Assembly: GCF_964340395.1 (NCBI RefSeq)
Contig: NC_135569.1
Span: 8,906,540-8,970,539, forward strand
DNA length: 64,000 bases
Reading direction: 5' to 3'
DNA from: Glandiceps talaboti
Lineage: Eukaryota; Hemichordata; Enteropneusta; Spengelidae
The notes under the pieces: generated by a model
Seen by the model: the letters and a program-made list of their open reading frames with translations, nothing else
Database searches by the model: none
What the model was told of the DNA's origin: nothing
In this document: positions 1 to 12,920 of the stretch, in pieces
Numbering within the stretch: the stretch's first letter is position 1
How the letters are laid out: each line of letters opens with the position of its first letter
Made by a program: the position numbers and the translations under genes

Positions 1-19
1 AACATATGCAAATGATTTA

Positions 20-100
20 CTGCCCGTTTCATGTTACTGTTCATTGACTCTGTTTGATTGAACCACACAGAAAACAATAAGAAACTGTACACGCTACTTA
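20..100. mobile_element. TIR family 1 element, one arm only
   Basis: This arm matches the left TIR of the complete copies at 31,237 and 56,706 (core GCCCGTTTCA, then TGTTCATTGACTCTG and AATAAGAAACTG). It is preceded by TA, as in the other copies. The opposite arm was not found, so this is a partial copy. Confidence 0.5.
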
Positions 101-427
101 AATTTCTGATATTTTAGAACATGCATTGATGGTAAAGACGTACACGTCATCTAAAACATGCAGTCACAACAGAGAGACTTACATGTAATTGATTTATTAT
201 CAAGTGCTCTTAATATTTCACCGCCATTTTAAAAAATCCTCTGTATTTTTAGTAAAATTGGTAACACTGGAATATAGGAATATATTATTTCAGTAATCAG
301 ATCACAGATTGTTAATTAACCAGTGACTTGTTGTATCTCATTTATCACTGATCAGTATAGGGAGAAGTAATATTTTATGTTAGTTTCTTAAAATAGAACG
401 TATTGCTTTGCTAGGATGGAATGAGTC

Positions 428-430
<3 letters not shown>

Positions 431-500
<70 letters not shown>
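431..500. repeat. (TA)n microsatellite
   Basis: About 35 uninterrupted TA units. Confidence 0.95.
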
Positions 501-503
<3 letters not shown>

Positions 504-1393
504 TATATTGTATCACTTCAGTATTGATAGCAATATTCAATTATATATTATTAATTTATTTGACAGGCAAACGATTTATGTTTTATATTCGAAGAAATAA
601 GATCTGCCTATGTAAGTCTGGGAGTGGAAGTGCATTTAGTCTGAAAACTATGAATTATCAAAGAGTTTCAGAAATGAAAATAGATATAAAATATTTAGTA
701 TTCCTTTGCGTTTATTGATATCTTACTTAAAAAGATATCAAATATACAGAGAAGTCATAGAGTTTAAACATTTGAAGGGATGACAGCTCCTCTAGAAGTC
801 GGTGTGGTAAGATGAGAAAAGAATATTATTCAATAAACTGATAAGATATTATCTAGAATTTGAATAGCGGGAAGACATGCATCTCACTTAAAGAATATCT
901 TAGTCTTTGATATGTTGATATATAATAAGACTATGTTTTGATCAGCGGGAAACTGCGGCATCTCTTTATTCCTTGAAGGTTAAGGTATTTCGATGATTTT
1001 GAAAAAAATGTAATAGACAATTCATTCTTTCAACGATTAAATGATGCAAAGAAAATTCAATATTATGTTCCATTATACAATAATACGATCTACGTTTTAA
1101 GAAAACTATGCATTGATCGGTACATATTGAGATAACTTACTGTAATGATACGAAGCCTCAGATGGGAGATGATCAACTGCATAATTGTCTAGAAAGATAA
1201 GGATCTGCGTCATTACTACTTGAAAAATTATACAACTGTATGGGAAAAACTTTTTCTGGTAAATAGTCTTTTGAGAGTAGATAAGGAATAAGTGATTGAT
1301 AGATGTGATATCTTTTCAAGGCTAGTTACAAATTCATTGTCAATCCTAGCCTCTTAGCAAATTCTTTGTATTATGAAGATTCCAGATTTATCA

Positions 1394-1546
1394 TGGGAAT
1401 CTCCAGTTGTGAGATTTTGCCGCGTGACTTTAATGGGAATCTCCAGTTGTGAGATTCGTAGCATGGCATTGAAATTGATTCATGCCTCTAATGGAAATCT
1501 CCAGTTGTTATGAGATTCGTAGCATAGCATTGAAAGTGATGCATGA
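1394..1546. repeat. Short direct repeats, 3 units
   Basis: Three imperfect units share GGAATCTCCAGTTGTGAGAT; the last two also share the following TTCGTAGCATGGCATTGAAA-type segment. Function unknown. Confidence 0.7.
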
Positions 1547-1711
1547 CTAGCGGGGAATGAGATTAAAAGAATGACATGAAGCCTTATTATTTCCAGAGTC
1601 AAATCAGTGTGATTGGAGCAAAAGTATCTACCGTTCAAACGCTGTCAAGATTCTCTTTATCTTTCTCTACTTCTGTCTACCTCTTTGTCTCTCTCATGGA
1701 TGAATACATAG

Positions 1712-1733
1712 ATTGACAGACAGTACAGACAGT

Positions 1734-1790
<57 letters not shown>

Positions 1791-2001
1791 TAGACAGACA
1801 GACGGACAGACGGATAAACAGACAGATAGATAGATAGATAGATGGACAGTCATATAGACAGACATACAGACAGACAGACAGACAGACAGACAGATAGATA
1901 GACAGACAGACAGACAGATAGACAGACAGACAGACAGATAGATAGACAAACAGACAGACACAGAGAGATAGATAGACAGATAAACAGCGACATACACACA
2001 T

Positions 2002-2070
<69 letters not shown>
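1712..2070. repeat. GACA/GATA tetranucleotide array
   Basis: About 360 bp of GACA with GATA variants. The minus-strand frames made of Cys-Leu-Ser-Val repeats are products of the repeat and not genes. Confidence 0.95.
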
Positions 2071-4869
2071 TATTACAGAGCACACATGCTCTGTCCCTCT
2101 TTGGGACAAAAAGTCTAGTCCATCCATGTACATTGTACTAATTACAAACTACAAAAAAATGGAGTGTTTGGAAAAGTCTTAATCTTTAGAATTAAAAATA
2201 CAACATGCTGGACAATATCAACCAACATACTATGCTGATGTTAGATGCAATTTTAGATGTAAATGATAAGGTACATGCTGCGTCTTCTTTTTGTAAATGT
2301 AACATATAATTATTGTTTGCATCCCTCACAAGGTGTATAATAAATCTGTAAGCCCTCCCTTTGTGCAAACCTGTTGTTTACGGCTCACTTATCATGTCTT
2401 CAATATGAAATCCTTCTATTGCTTTTGACATTACTGGGTCCACATTCTTGGTGTATGTGTGTTCCATTATACTTAATTCAATACATTTGATTACGGTATT
2501 CCATTTATATGGTAATGCTTTTTTATTTCAAATTCTATGACATCGACAGTTTCCTGTGACTGCTGTATTTCATTCCAACAGCGTAAAAATCATGCAATAT
2601 TGTACCAGCCGTAACACCCAGGTAAAGCGATTTCACTGAATGTCACAATCGTTTATATTGTATCTCTATCAAGTATACATGTAGTGTACACTGTTTCAAT
2701 TGCTGTTATGTGGTTTCTCTCAAGGTAATTAATCTATCAAAGGTAACTAGAGTGAGAACATGGCTGCCACAAAACACTCTATATCTCATTGAGAGTTTAA
2801 TCACATTTTGTGCCACTGTAAACAGTTTCACAATTCATTTTTCACAAATTGAATACGTTAGAAAGGCCATATACTGTGTGTGCTTTCGTTCCAAAGACAA
2901 ACTTGAAAATTGTTACCTGAAGTTTTTGACAGCATAGGCCACATAAGTATAATTAAAATGAATAAAACAATGTTAGGGGCGAGGTCAAAAGGTCAACATT
3001 GAATTAAAAAAATAATTGCTTGAGTTATATGCCTCGAATCCCATTCTTTCTGACTTTTTGATAAGTAACCAACAAAATTGATAATTTTCTCAGACAGTAC
3101 GATCACTTTCTAGGACAACTCGAACATAAACTATTTCGTAAGTCAGAATTTGTCATAATGGTCTGCAAGTTTGTTTTCCCTCAAAACTAGAAACGTATAA
3201 AATGATACGAATCTGTACCAATGTCAATGATGTGCTATAGAAACGCCTGCCAAAACCACCCCCACGTCTTTACACAGCTTTCAATTATGTTCTGATTGTC
3301 CGTAGATAATAGAAGATAACACTTAAAGGGTCATTTAAATGCCTGTCACATGCAGTTGTGAAAAGAAACAGTAAATATAAAATAAATCATACAAAAAGTC
3401 ATGAAAGGTATTTGTAAGCAAAGCACAAAACACGGTGTCTTAAATAAAATGTACAGTTCATTATAAAGAGTGAAAGTCGTGCTAAAAAGTACCATAGCAA
3501 CGGAGAAAGGAATGAAGATAACTGTTGATTCGAGCAGCCTGTCAAACTATCTGTCATATATTTCCTGTCTACGTGGGTACGTCTCTTCAGTCAATACAGA
3601 ATAGAAAATACTCCCTTTCACTGCACTGTGTGCATACGTTTTATGCAATTAAACTTGCCCCCCAATACCTTCAATCAATCAATCAATCACATGCATGCTG
3701 ACGTGGTTTAGGAGCTCGACGGAGACTCTAGGACATGGTGTTTTATGAAATATAACTATCATCCTATTGAAGTTTTAATTTCAATGTGATAAAATATACT
3801 TTATAGACATACTGACATACATTGAAATAGACAATCTGTACAAGATTGGATGTTACCATGGCAAAAATAAATACCGTCTTGTATCAAATCATTTTGGTCC
3901 TACAACAGGAATTGAGGTACCAAAGGAAGTAAAGATTACTTAAAAGTCAAGACATAGTGCAACATCATCTTTAAGTGCTTCGAACATGGATGTCATTTGC
4001 TAAATTATTTGGGACTTTACAAAGACTTACTTTGGTGCCGTTTTCTAATATTTTTATCTCCATTGACGATTTTCTGTTTGTGGCAGGGTTGGTCTACTTC
4101 GTTTTCATCCGTAATTGGAATACTGAACTATGTTATCTCCATTGGTTCTAATATTCCCCCGATAAGTCTCAATTATTTTTACGGTGTACAAAGAATCGCT
4201 AGAATCTTCAAGGACATACTACTTTACTGTGGAACACTATTTAGATAATTTGGAAGAGATTATCTCTGGAATACTAAACTCTTTTTTTTTTTATAAAAGC
4301 AGGGTTAATGCTAGGTCGTTCAAATAGTTACATGATGGTCTTGTTGACAATATGTTGATACTTACTGTACTGCACAGAGTCTGCTGTCATAACTACACTT
4401 TGGCAACGTTGAAACGAAAAAAAACCCTTACAATTGTAAATGTATTTTTCCTTCGTTATAGCTATACATGACCGTTAACGTTGTTACAAAATTTGGTGCA
4501 CTATTTCATTTATTTAAAGGCCCATATCTGATTAGACTCAAATGACTAAACTTCAGGCGTGAAATACAGTTATTTGGCAGTAATATGCAAAATGATTGTC
4601 TTGAACAAAAGAATGGTTAATGTCATCCTTATGGCTCTTCCAATAATATAACACTTATGCGAAAACCTGGGATTGAAAACATTGCCTTTAAGAAACCTTT
4701 TGATGACCAAGTCCAAGAAATAAACACCGTATTTTGAGTTTTAGGATATATCGATAAAACAAGTTATTCCAAAAGAGTAAGGTTTTATATTTACTACTGA
4801 TGCAATTATATGTGCTTTCATTCTTTGTGATGGAAAACATGCCACATTAAGCGACAAATTACTTTGAAA

Positions 4870-5100
4870 GGCGATGATCGTGAGTCTTTTCCTCTTTCCT
4901 ACCATAACAAAGCAGTATGATTGCTTTCAAATAACTGAACACTTTTTATCGATCCAAGCACCCAAAATAGAACAGTTCTTTCAAGTTGATGGCATCACAT
5001 AATATGACATCTTTTCTAAGAGATGAAGGAGCGACTTTTTCATCCTAACAAAGCGGACATGACTGTTTTCTAATAGCCATGTAATTTTTTATCGATCAAA
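4870..5100. repeat. Degenerate direct repeat
   Basis: Two diverged copies, near 4,870-4,960 and 5,030-5,100, share an AACAAAGC block and a TTTTTATCGATC block in the same order. Probably an old duplication or a dispersed repeat. Confidence 0.4.
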
Positions 5101-6170
5101 AGAAATGATGACATATTTACAAAGTGAAATTACGCCGTGAATAATTCTCTTTAGCAAGAACCAGTGCACAATGAAAAAGGTAACAGAGAAAGAATATTCA
5201 GAAGAAAAACATAACAAGTGAAGAGAGTTAGAATATTTAGAAGAATTAACAAGCTACTAAACTTTGAAAAGGTCTGAATCTTCGACAAGTCTCACCCCTT
5301 GGCATGCTTTTGTCAAAATGCAATAGAATATCTGAATTTTCGTTCGTAAATTGATACCAACTGACGTCAGAGTTAGCATGATAGTATGAAAGATTCGTTT
5401 CTATTTTTGTATGGGTTTATCTTCCATCACTGCCAATCATGTTTCTAACCCCGACCTGGATGCTCAAGGCGTCCCTGAATCAATAACGCTATGGGTTTAA
5501 ACAGCCTTCAGCATATTAAGTCTTGGGGAGTTCGTGTGAATGCATAGTTACCATCAGTTGTTAAGCAGTGGGAATTGTGTATGCCTTGAGCAGTCGCTAA
5601 TTAGCTAGCGTGTAACGGAGGAGTTTTAGATAAGTTGAGAACGAAGAAGTAAAATATAAGGACGAGCAAATGCTTTTCGGCGCAATCGTTCGTGAGGCAC
5701 ACTTAATGAATGTAATCTCCAGGAAAACCTTGCGAGTTTAATAAACTTCAAGAAGATTATACTATTGCCGAAAATGGACCCACTTGTGGAATTAACCAAC
5801 CAAGGATAGTCGATGCAATTATAACCGTATTTTGCTGATTCTCTATTCATGCCGATGAAACCTGAAGATTATATTTAATTCTTGCAATACTCATGTTCAA
5901 CTACGTCTACTATAAAAACTGGTGTCAATTCGATTGACAAAGCCTTGACCCTTGACCTTTTGGCATAGTTGAAAGTAATAGTCCTACATTGTTAATGACC
6001 TTTCCCATCATGTTATCGGTATGATGAGTCCGGGTATGATTAATATTAATCCAAATCCATTGAATAAGAGCTCAAAGTGTGAAGTATTACAGAACTTAAA
6101 TTTGATTTGAATTTTCAACAGTTTGATTGTAGACTGGACTGGTAAGTTGTAAGCTGATTGCATCTGTCTT

Positions 6171-6197
6171 TGACCTTGACCTTGACCTTGACCTTGA
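6171..6197. promoter_or_regulatory. Overlapping TGACCT (AGGTCA) array
   Basis: TGACCT is repeated head to tail four times, giving overlapping copies of TGACCTTGA. On the minus strand this reads TCAAGGTCA, the established extended half-site of monomer-binding nuclear receptors (ERR and NR5A/FTZ-F1 types). A related TTGACCCTTGACC lies at about 5,945. It may be an enhancer or simply a hexanucleotide repeat. No adjacent gene start is visible. Confidence 0.4.
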
Positions 6198-6902
6198 TAG
6201 AATCAGCATACTAATCCTATGCAAAGAAGTAAACAATGTGTGTACACGACCTATGTGTAAGAATATCCAGAATTAAATGCATCATATCTCGATTTACTTC
6301 TCCTAAAATTACCCTGACTGTATTCAGCACAGGAATTTATTTCAAATTTTTATTTCATTTTACAATATGTGTAATGTATTTCAAAACTCTACGTTGTAGA
6401 TGTTATGCATTTTCTAAACTTTGGGTATCAATGGTGTAATAATTTGTTTCATGAAAGGGAAAACACCCTAAGAAATAACACGACAACCATAAAATCTTTT
6501 TTGCAAGCAAGAGCATATTTTTTTCAAAAGTGCGTCTCTGACGCTGCCGTAAAGGGGCCGACAATGAGTAAAATATTTTTCTTGTGTTCAATGTAGTAAA
6601 GGCCGTGAGTATTTCAAGCATCGTTATGTTTTCCAATTCCAAGTTATCAGACGTTTTTCCCAGGGTTCTCTAGACCATTATAGCAAATAAAACAATGGTT
6701 TCCATTAAAAGGCCATACAAATGAGAAATTGGTTTGTTTTTTTTTGATTTTTGATTTATAAAATAATTCGCTATGCTATTGTAGTTAATGTGAATTGACA
6801 TAACCTAAGTCTGTGTTTGAAATAATTCAATAAATTGCGAAAAAAACACTGTAAATGGTTTATAGTAATTCGTAAATAAAATGTTCACACTTCTTTCGTG
6901 TT

Positions 6903-6990
6903 TTGTTTGCAATTCATTGAGCTACAAGTACGAACTTGGTCTATGTTTTCGTTTTGTTATATATTTGAGATTGGATAACACTAAAAGTTC
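6903..6990. repeat. Interspersed repeat shared with GPCR introns
   Basis: The segment around TTGCAATTCATTGAGCTACA resembles 19,286-19,330 in intron 1 of receptor A, and more weakly about 34,210 in intron 1 of receptor B. It is either a dispersed repeat family or intron sequence kept since the receptors duplicated. Confidence 0.45.
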
Positions 6991-9900
6991 TTGTGATAGG
7001 TAGCGACATTAAATAAATACCCATTTCCAATCCATATTTGCCATTTTAGGATTTCTGGGGAACCAAAGAAAATCATTTATATGACAGTGCATTCTTTGTT
7101 ATATAGATCTTACACTATTCTATCGTTATTGCTCACAGATTTCAAAGCATTGCCAGTCTGGCTGGTGACTCCGTTGGCGTTTGACCTTATAGAGTACACA
7201 AATATAGTTTTCATAGTGATAACATTTGCCCTATGCATGTATTCAACATTGCAACAAAAGTGGAAAACGAAACGAGTTATAAGGTAAAGGAAGCCTTAAG
7301 AAACATTTCAATGACAAACTAAAGATAATCACAGCGTCGTTTTTCCCATTTATCCAAAACATTCCTTATACAAATATCACATCAAATGGAAACCTTACAT
7401 GAATAGGATTGCTTTTGATGTGTCTATGTTTGATTCCGTTACAGTATGACGTCACTATATATCTCGTCAAACCTTGCGTGAAAATCTAACTTTATTTCTG
7501 AACAAGCACTGCATGTGTTAGCAAAACTGTCAATAGCAGTAAATAGAACGAGAATTGGAGGAACAGACGGTTACGTACCACAAAGTGTGAACCACATATT
7601 TAGGTTATATAAAACTAACAACATGTGTTAGCATTTACATTAATGTCCACAGTGCACATTCTCAATTCACTGAGATATGTATTTATAGGCCCCATTCAAT
7701 CTAACAGGGCCAATACTGACGTCACAGGATGTTTAGGTTTACAGAGATACCATATTCCAAGACTAAATGGACACTTTTTAGTATCTGCATACATATTTGA
7801 CATATTCAAATGTGAAATATTTGGTCAAAAGTATAAACACGTGGCCAAAAGCTCTTTTCTATCACGAAAGGTGTCTTGATTAGCAAGAAAAATTACCGAA
7901 GGAATATTCAAATGACTGTATGAATGCAAAAAGTAACCATGTGAATTAACCAAAATTGATTATATTTTTTATGTTACTTGTAAAAGGAGTCTGGTAGGGA
8001 AGTTTAAACGTGTAACATACCATTGATAGAAGAATGTAGCGTATTTGAAGATGTCATTTACTTGAGTATCAGATTAATTTAAAAAAATGCTTTACGATAA
8101 TCTTCTTTTTCAGCTACATGCATAATAAATCTTCAATTATGAAAAGGATAAAATGCATCGAATCTTGTCAAAGGGCCGTTTATAACCAAAATCGTCTCAG
8201 TTCAATGTAATTATTTTGTCTGGAAATCGTACGAATTAAAGTTGAATTAATAACAAAATGCATATGATGACCAATTAGTAATCATTGTAAATTTCTGTCC
8301 TTTAAGCATGTTGTAGTTTATTTCTGCTTTGAATACCAATTTACCGAACTACTATTGCCCTAAGCGTTTTATCTAGGTCTTCTAAACTTGTTTGTAACAT
8401 CTCCGATTCAGTGAATACATAGGATGGCTTCGCTTACAAATGACTTCGTCTTAGTGTTTCGCTCATGTAACATGACATTTTTACACACCCCCGACAACTT
8501 CTAATGCAAAAGAAACAATTATATGGGTGGGGATGTAGAAGTATTCAAGTTGACCTGTTGATTATCAGTTAGAAAATAAGCAATGGAAGCCATTAGAATT
8601 ATCAAGTCACTGTAATGTTTTCATTAGAAGCCTGTTTCTACTTCGCTGAGAGAGAATAACTATGCTAACTGCGTTTTGACGTGATTGGGTAAAGGACCCT
8701 GCTGTGTTTGTTGTGTCTGCTATTGTTAGTCTAGAGTTGAAGTATGTATATCGTTAAGTCAAACGTAAAGTCCGATGAGTAAAATGGGTGTAATTCATGA
8801 GTACCATCTTGCACAGCAAACGGAGAGAAGATATTGAGCTGATGAAGTTTTACTGTGCTTTATTGTGACTATTAAACTTTTCAAAAATATGTAGTATTTT
8901 GCTACAGACAAACAAATGAACGTTTATTCTGCCATTCTTGCCCATAGGGGCGTGTAATATTTCATAGATTATTGTTTTCCAGGTCTACAGACTAAATATA
9001 ACAACCTTTTGACCATACATTCCTACCTGTAAGGAGAAAATATTAATATTTCTACTAGAGTATAGAGATTGATACATTTGTAGCAGCAGGATTCGTACGA
9101 TATTTTCCTACGAAAACGTGTCCCTATGTTCTCGCCATGTTTATGCACAGACAAGTAACTGTGGTTTATGTTAATGACAGAAAGAGAACACTAGCAGCCA
9201 ACCCAACACACAGAACAAAAAAAGGAAATTGTGTTATTGATCGCTGGCTTTATGAATACAAAAGGAATTATATTAATGATAAACAGCCGCAAGAAGATAA
9301 ATAATTAAAATATGTGTATTTAATTGTTTGCACTACGGGTGGTAAAACAAGGTTTATAAGGTGTTGTGTTTGCATATAAAGAACTTCTAACTAATTAAGA
9401 ATTAATCCAAGGATGGAAAATCCTTGATATAGACATTTAAAAGATCTCCTAATGCAGGATATTTTTCTAAATATGTATATATGCAGTATACATCCATAAT
9501 ATGCAACTTTGCTTCACATCAAATCCATACTTTTTTCTTTCTTTTTTCGGAATCTCTAGTTATAATGGTCAATTAAGAGCTCAAACGCACTTATATTTTT
9601 GGTTCGTACATTCGAAATATTATCGAAATTGGGAAGAGGGTTATAGGTCATCAATTTAGTTGAAATTATTGCATAGATTTTGAAAATGAACCAACAATCA
9701 ACAGAAAGTAAAAATGGTGGTCCTATGTGCATGTAACTCAATCAAAATATCAATGCCGTCGGACTAAGAATTTAATTTGGCAACTTGGGAGTGGTTTAAT
9801 ATGTACACTCGAAACGCAAAACAACATTTTAGGTTATACTTAAGTTATTCTTTAAAAGCGTAGCGTTATCTGCAACTCTTTTGCTATCCAATTATATTAT

Positions 9901-10031
9901 TGAGATATCTTAGATCTAGTACACTAATATTAATTAGTGAGAAAATTGTACGTGAGGATGTATGTATTACAGGCTGGCATAAAGATGATAAATCGACTTC
10001 AAGAATGTTAGAGGTAGCAATTATTGATTAC

Positions 10032-10404
10032 CTGCAGCTAAATTCAGTACGTAGATGGAGGCATTACTGCGTCTGTATCTCCTCTGCGAGTACACCATAC
10101 ATACCAACAGGTTACCTATGAAGCCAATGATGCATATGTTGACAAGGAAGGGAACTTCAAAACGATGTCCTTCTTCTAGTTCAGGATTAATTCCATAACT
10201 TTCGGTCTCGTTCACTGTCATTAAACATTTGCAGTCGGTGCAGTTGTTAGTGGTGTTCGCTGGTAACCAACTAGTAACATTACGATCGCATATCGAAACC
10301 GAAGAATTCGTTGTGTTTGTAGACTGCGGAGGGTGTATACTTATCGTTCGGGTGATATTTTCAAGCAATGATGGTGTTGTAAGAGAAACGCTTGCGTTGT
10401 CCAT
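10032..10404 (-). CDS. Class A GPCR, first exon only (receptor C)
   Basis: This exon encodes the start Met, an extracellular N-terminus of about 90 residues with many N-x-S/T sites, all of TM1 with its G-N motif (IGFIGNLLVC), the first intracellular loop (RRYRRSNAS) and the start of TM2 (YVLNLAAG). It ends at a GTAATC donor in phase 1, exactly where the first exons of receptors A and B end, and TM1 and loop 1 closely match theirs. I find no matching exon 2 (DRY) or exon 3 (NPxxY) between here and the left edge. The gene may continue beyond the window, or this may be an orphan exon. No ligand can be assigned. Confidence 0.78.
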
Positions 10405-11122
10405 CCCGCGGTTGTTGTTGCTATGATGTACGTTGTCTAAATATCTGTAAGGTTACTGATGATATCTGTTGAATATTTGCCACTTATGTACACGAAGCAG
10501 CGCGTTCATTAATAAAGACTCCGATGATAAAGACACTCCTACCAAACAAATACCACTGTTAATCATTATGATAATTGATATCATTCATATAGAAGGTTGC
10601 TAGTAACCAACATTTTTTCACCCAACGATGACAAAATAAAATGTAAATCGGAATAGCAATATACACATGTCAAGGTAACTAAATTTCCTCATGTTCTTAT
10701 TGGTTGATACGACAATATCAAACTATTCTGTGGTACAACTAAAGGTGGGTGTGTTGTGTCAAAAGATGGGCAAAGTAATTATATCCACGCGAACAATGAA
10801 TTGACGGGGAAGGACTTACGTCAGTCCTAACTTTCTATTAATTCCAAGAAATATAATTAAAATGGTGTATTGCGTGCATCTACAACTATAGCTCTTTAAA
10901 ATACCAACGTTACTCTTCAATGAGTGGCGGAAGCTCATGTAGCAGTGAAGAATGTAGTATATAGTTTATGATGAAGAATATATCGATCTCTGTAAATATC
11001 CGAGTTTATTGACGTTTCAACCGAGGCTTTTTCAGTTTGATCTACCAGGGACACAGACTTTAGTAGTTTCTTCAACGACGAAGAAGTGTTTGTCAACGTT
11101 CACAATTTAAAAAAAATGCATC

Positions 11123-11316
11123 AATGAATGAATGAATGAATAAATAAATAAATGAATACATACATGCATGCATGCATACATACATACATACATACATACA
11201 TACATACATACATACATACATACATACATACATACATGCATGCATACATGCATACATACATACATACATGATTTTTTGTTCGTTTGTTTGCTTGTTTGTT
11301 TGTTTGTTTGTTTGTG
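11123..11316. repeat. AATG, CATA and TTTG compound microsatellite
   Basis: AATG/AATA units, then CATA with CATG variants, then TTTG units. The Tyr-Ile-His-Thr and Met-Tyr-Val-Cys frames are repeat translations. Confidence 0.93.
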
Positions 11317-12009
11317 AGTATATATGTAGGTATGTGTGTACGTGTATATGTTTTCTAATGAACATTTTTATAGTTACTCGAGATTATCAAGTTTTGACCA
11401 TGTTTCTTTAACGTAGTGTAAATACCATCCATTACATAAAAAGCAGTTTGAATAACATTCAACGTTTTGTGTAGGATCTGAACGCCAGACGTCTTACCAC
11501 ACAGCAAGCCTTTCTGCTGATGTTGAATAGCGCAGTCTCTTTAGCAACTTTGATAAATATCAACATTAAAGAGTTACAGGTTGATGCAGTAGTCGACCAA
11601 TTAATGTTAGTTTTTGCAAAGAAATAACGAGGTGGTAGCTTCGAGTTCTTTCAGCAGTGAAGCGGATTTCCAGCTCATGTTACTCTTGCAATAAAGGCTT
11701 TACATTTCAATTTCAATTGTAGACTACGCAGGTTTTGAGTTCAGCGGCTTGTGTATATCGTCCTGGATACATAGGGAATACAAGCTTACATCATGGGCAC
11801 ACAGGCCATATAGTTGCCTTCGACATTGGTCAAAGGAGTGAATATGATTTAAAAACGCTGTCGTTTTCAATAAAAATCATGATGTTCCCATTCAGTGGGA
11901 ATGCGATGATAATAACATATGTGTATGATTAGTTCTCCTTTTATGTCATGAATAGTAATGTAAAATAGCTTCTATTTTGCTCTTGTAAGGAACTCCACGA
12001 AGCATTTGA

Positions 12010-12300
<291 letters not shown>

Positions 12301-12660
12301 TGCGTGGGGGCATGTGTTTTTCAGTGTGTGCCTTTGTATTTTGCGTGCTCAAGCAATAATTTCGAAACAGTGTCATTGTAATTTTGGTTAAATTTCCTAG
12401 TTATATTAGTACATTGTACTAGATATATAAGTTTTTGTAAAAAAAAAAAAGAGATTACCCTAGAAACATGCTTTTTCACGTCAGCGTTTCATAGGTGTTG
12501 GAGTAATTTCCGAGAAGTGTCAGTTTAGGAACACATGAATAAATTTGTCTCTATATAAATACACAGTTTAATCGTGCCAAAACTAGGCATGTCCATAGAA
12601 AGATGTGTTGCAAGTTTCGTTAGAATTGACGCAGTAAGTTTTGAGATATTTTATCCACAG

Positions 12661-12738
12661 AAAGACAGACATACATACATACACATACATACACACACAC
12701 ACACACACATACATACATACATACATACATACATACAT

Positions 12739-12777
<39 letters not shown>

Positions 12778-12853
12778 TACATACATACAGACATACATAC
12801 ATACATACATACATACATAATACATACATACATACATACATACATACATACAT

Positions 12854-12914
<61 letters not shown>

Positions 12915-12920
12915 TAGATA
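12661..12920. repeat. ACAT/ACAG compound microsatellite
   Basis: Blocks of ACAT alternate with blocks of ACAG, with a short CA run near 12,690-12,708. Confidence 0.95.

Larger units (their letters stand above)
1..10031. other. Gene-poor region; possibly intron 1 of receptor C
   Basis: I find no exon here that I can support. The open frames are short, AT-driven and without recognisable motifs. If receptor C (first exon at 10,032-10,404, minus strand) is intact, this stretch would be its first intron. A repeat near 6,905-6,990 resembles one in intron 1 of receptor A. The region also holds a TA microsatellite, a GACA/GATA microsatellite, a TIR-element arm at the left edge and a TGACCT array near 6,171. 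Confidence 0.5.

Noticed and set aside
1657-2133. Long Cys-Leu-Ser-Val open frames
   Set aside because: Pure translation of the GACA/GATA array in three frames; no unique sequence. The same applies to frames at 11.1, 12.0, 12.6, 22.3-23.1, 28.2-28.7, 34.8-35.3, 36.0-36.5, 41.5, 42.2, 46.5-46.9 and 54.9-55.3 kb.
3997-4248. Hydrophobic 83-codon plus-strand frame
   Set aside because: No domain or splice context; probably chance.
6000-6050. Hammerhead-like ATGATGAGTCCGGG
   Set aside because: The core CTGATGA and the GAAA are not both present and no three-stem fold is evident.
7081-7287. Hydrophobic plus-strand frame resembling membrane helices
   Set aside because: No receptor motif, no homologous frame elsewhere, and AT-rich DNA often gives hydrophobic peptides.
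11455-11535. Possible second tRNA-like head (GATCTGAACGCCAGACGTCT)
   Set aside because: Only a loose B-box resemblance, no convincing A box and no SINE body.
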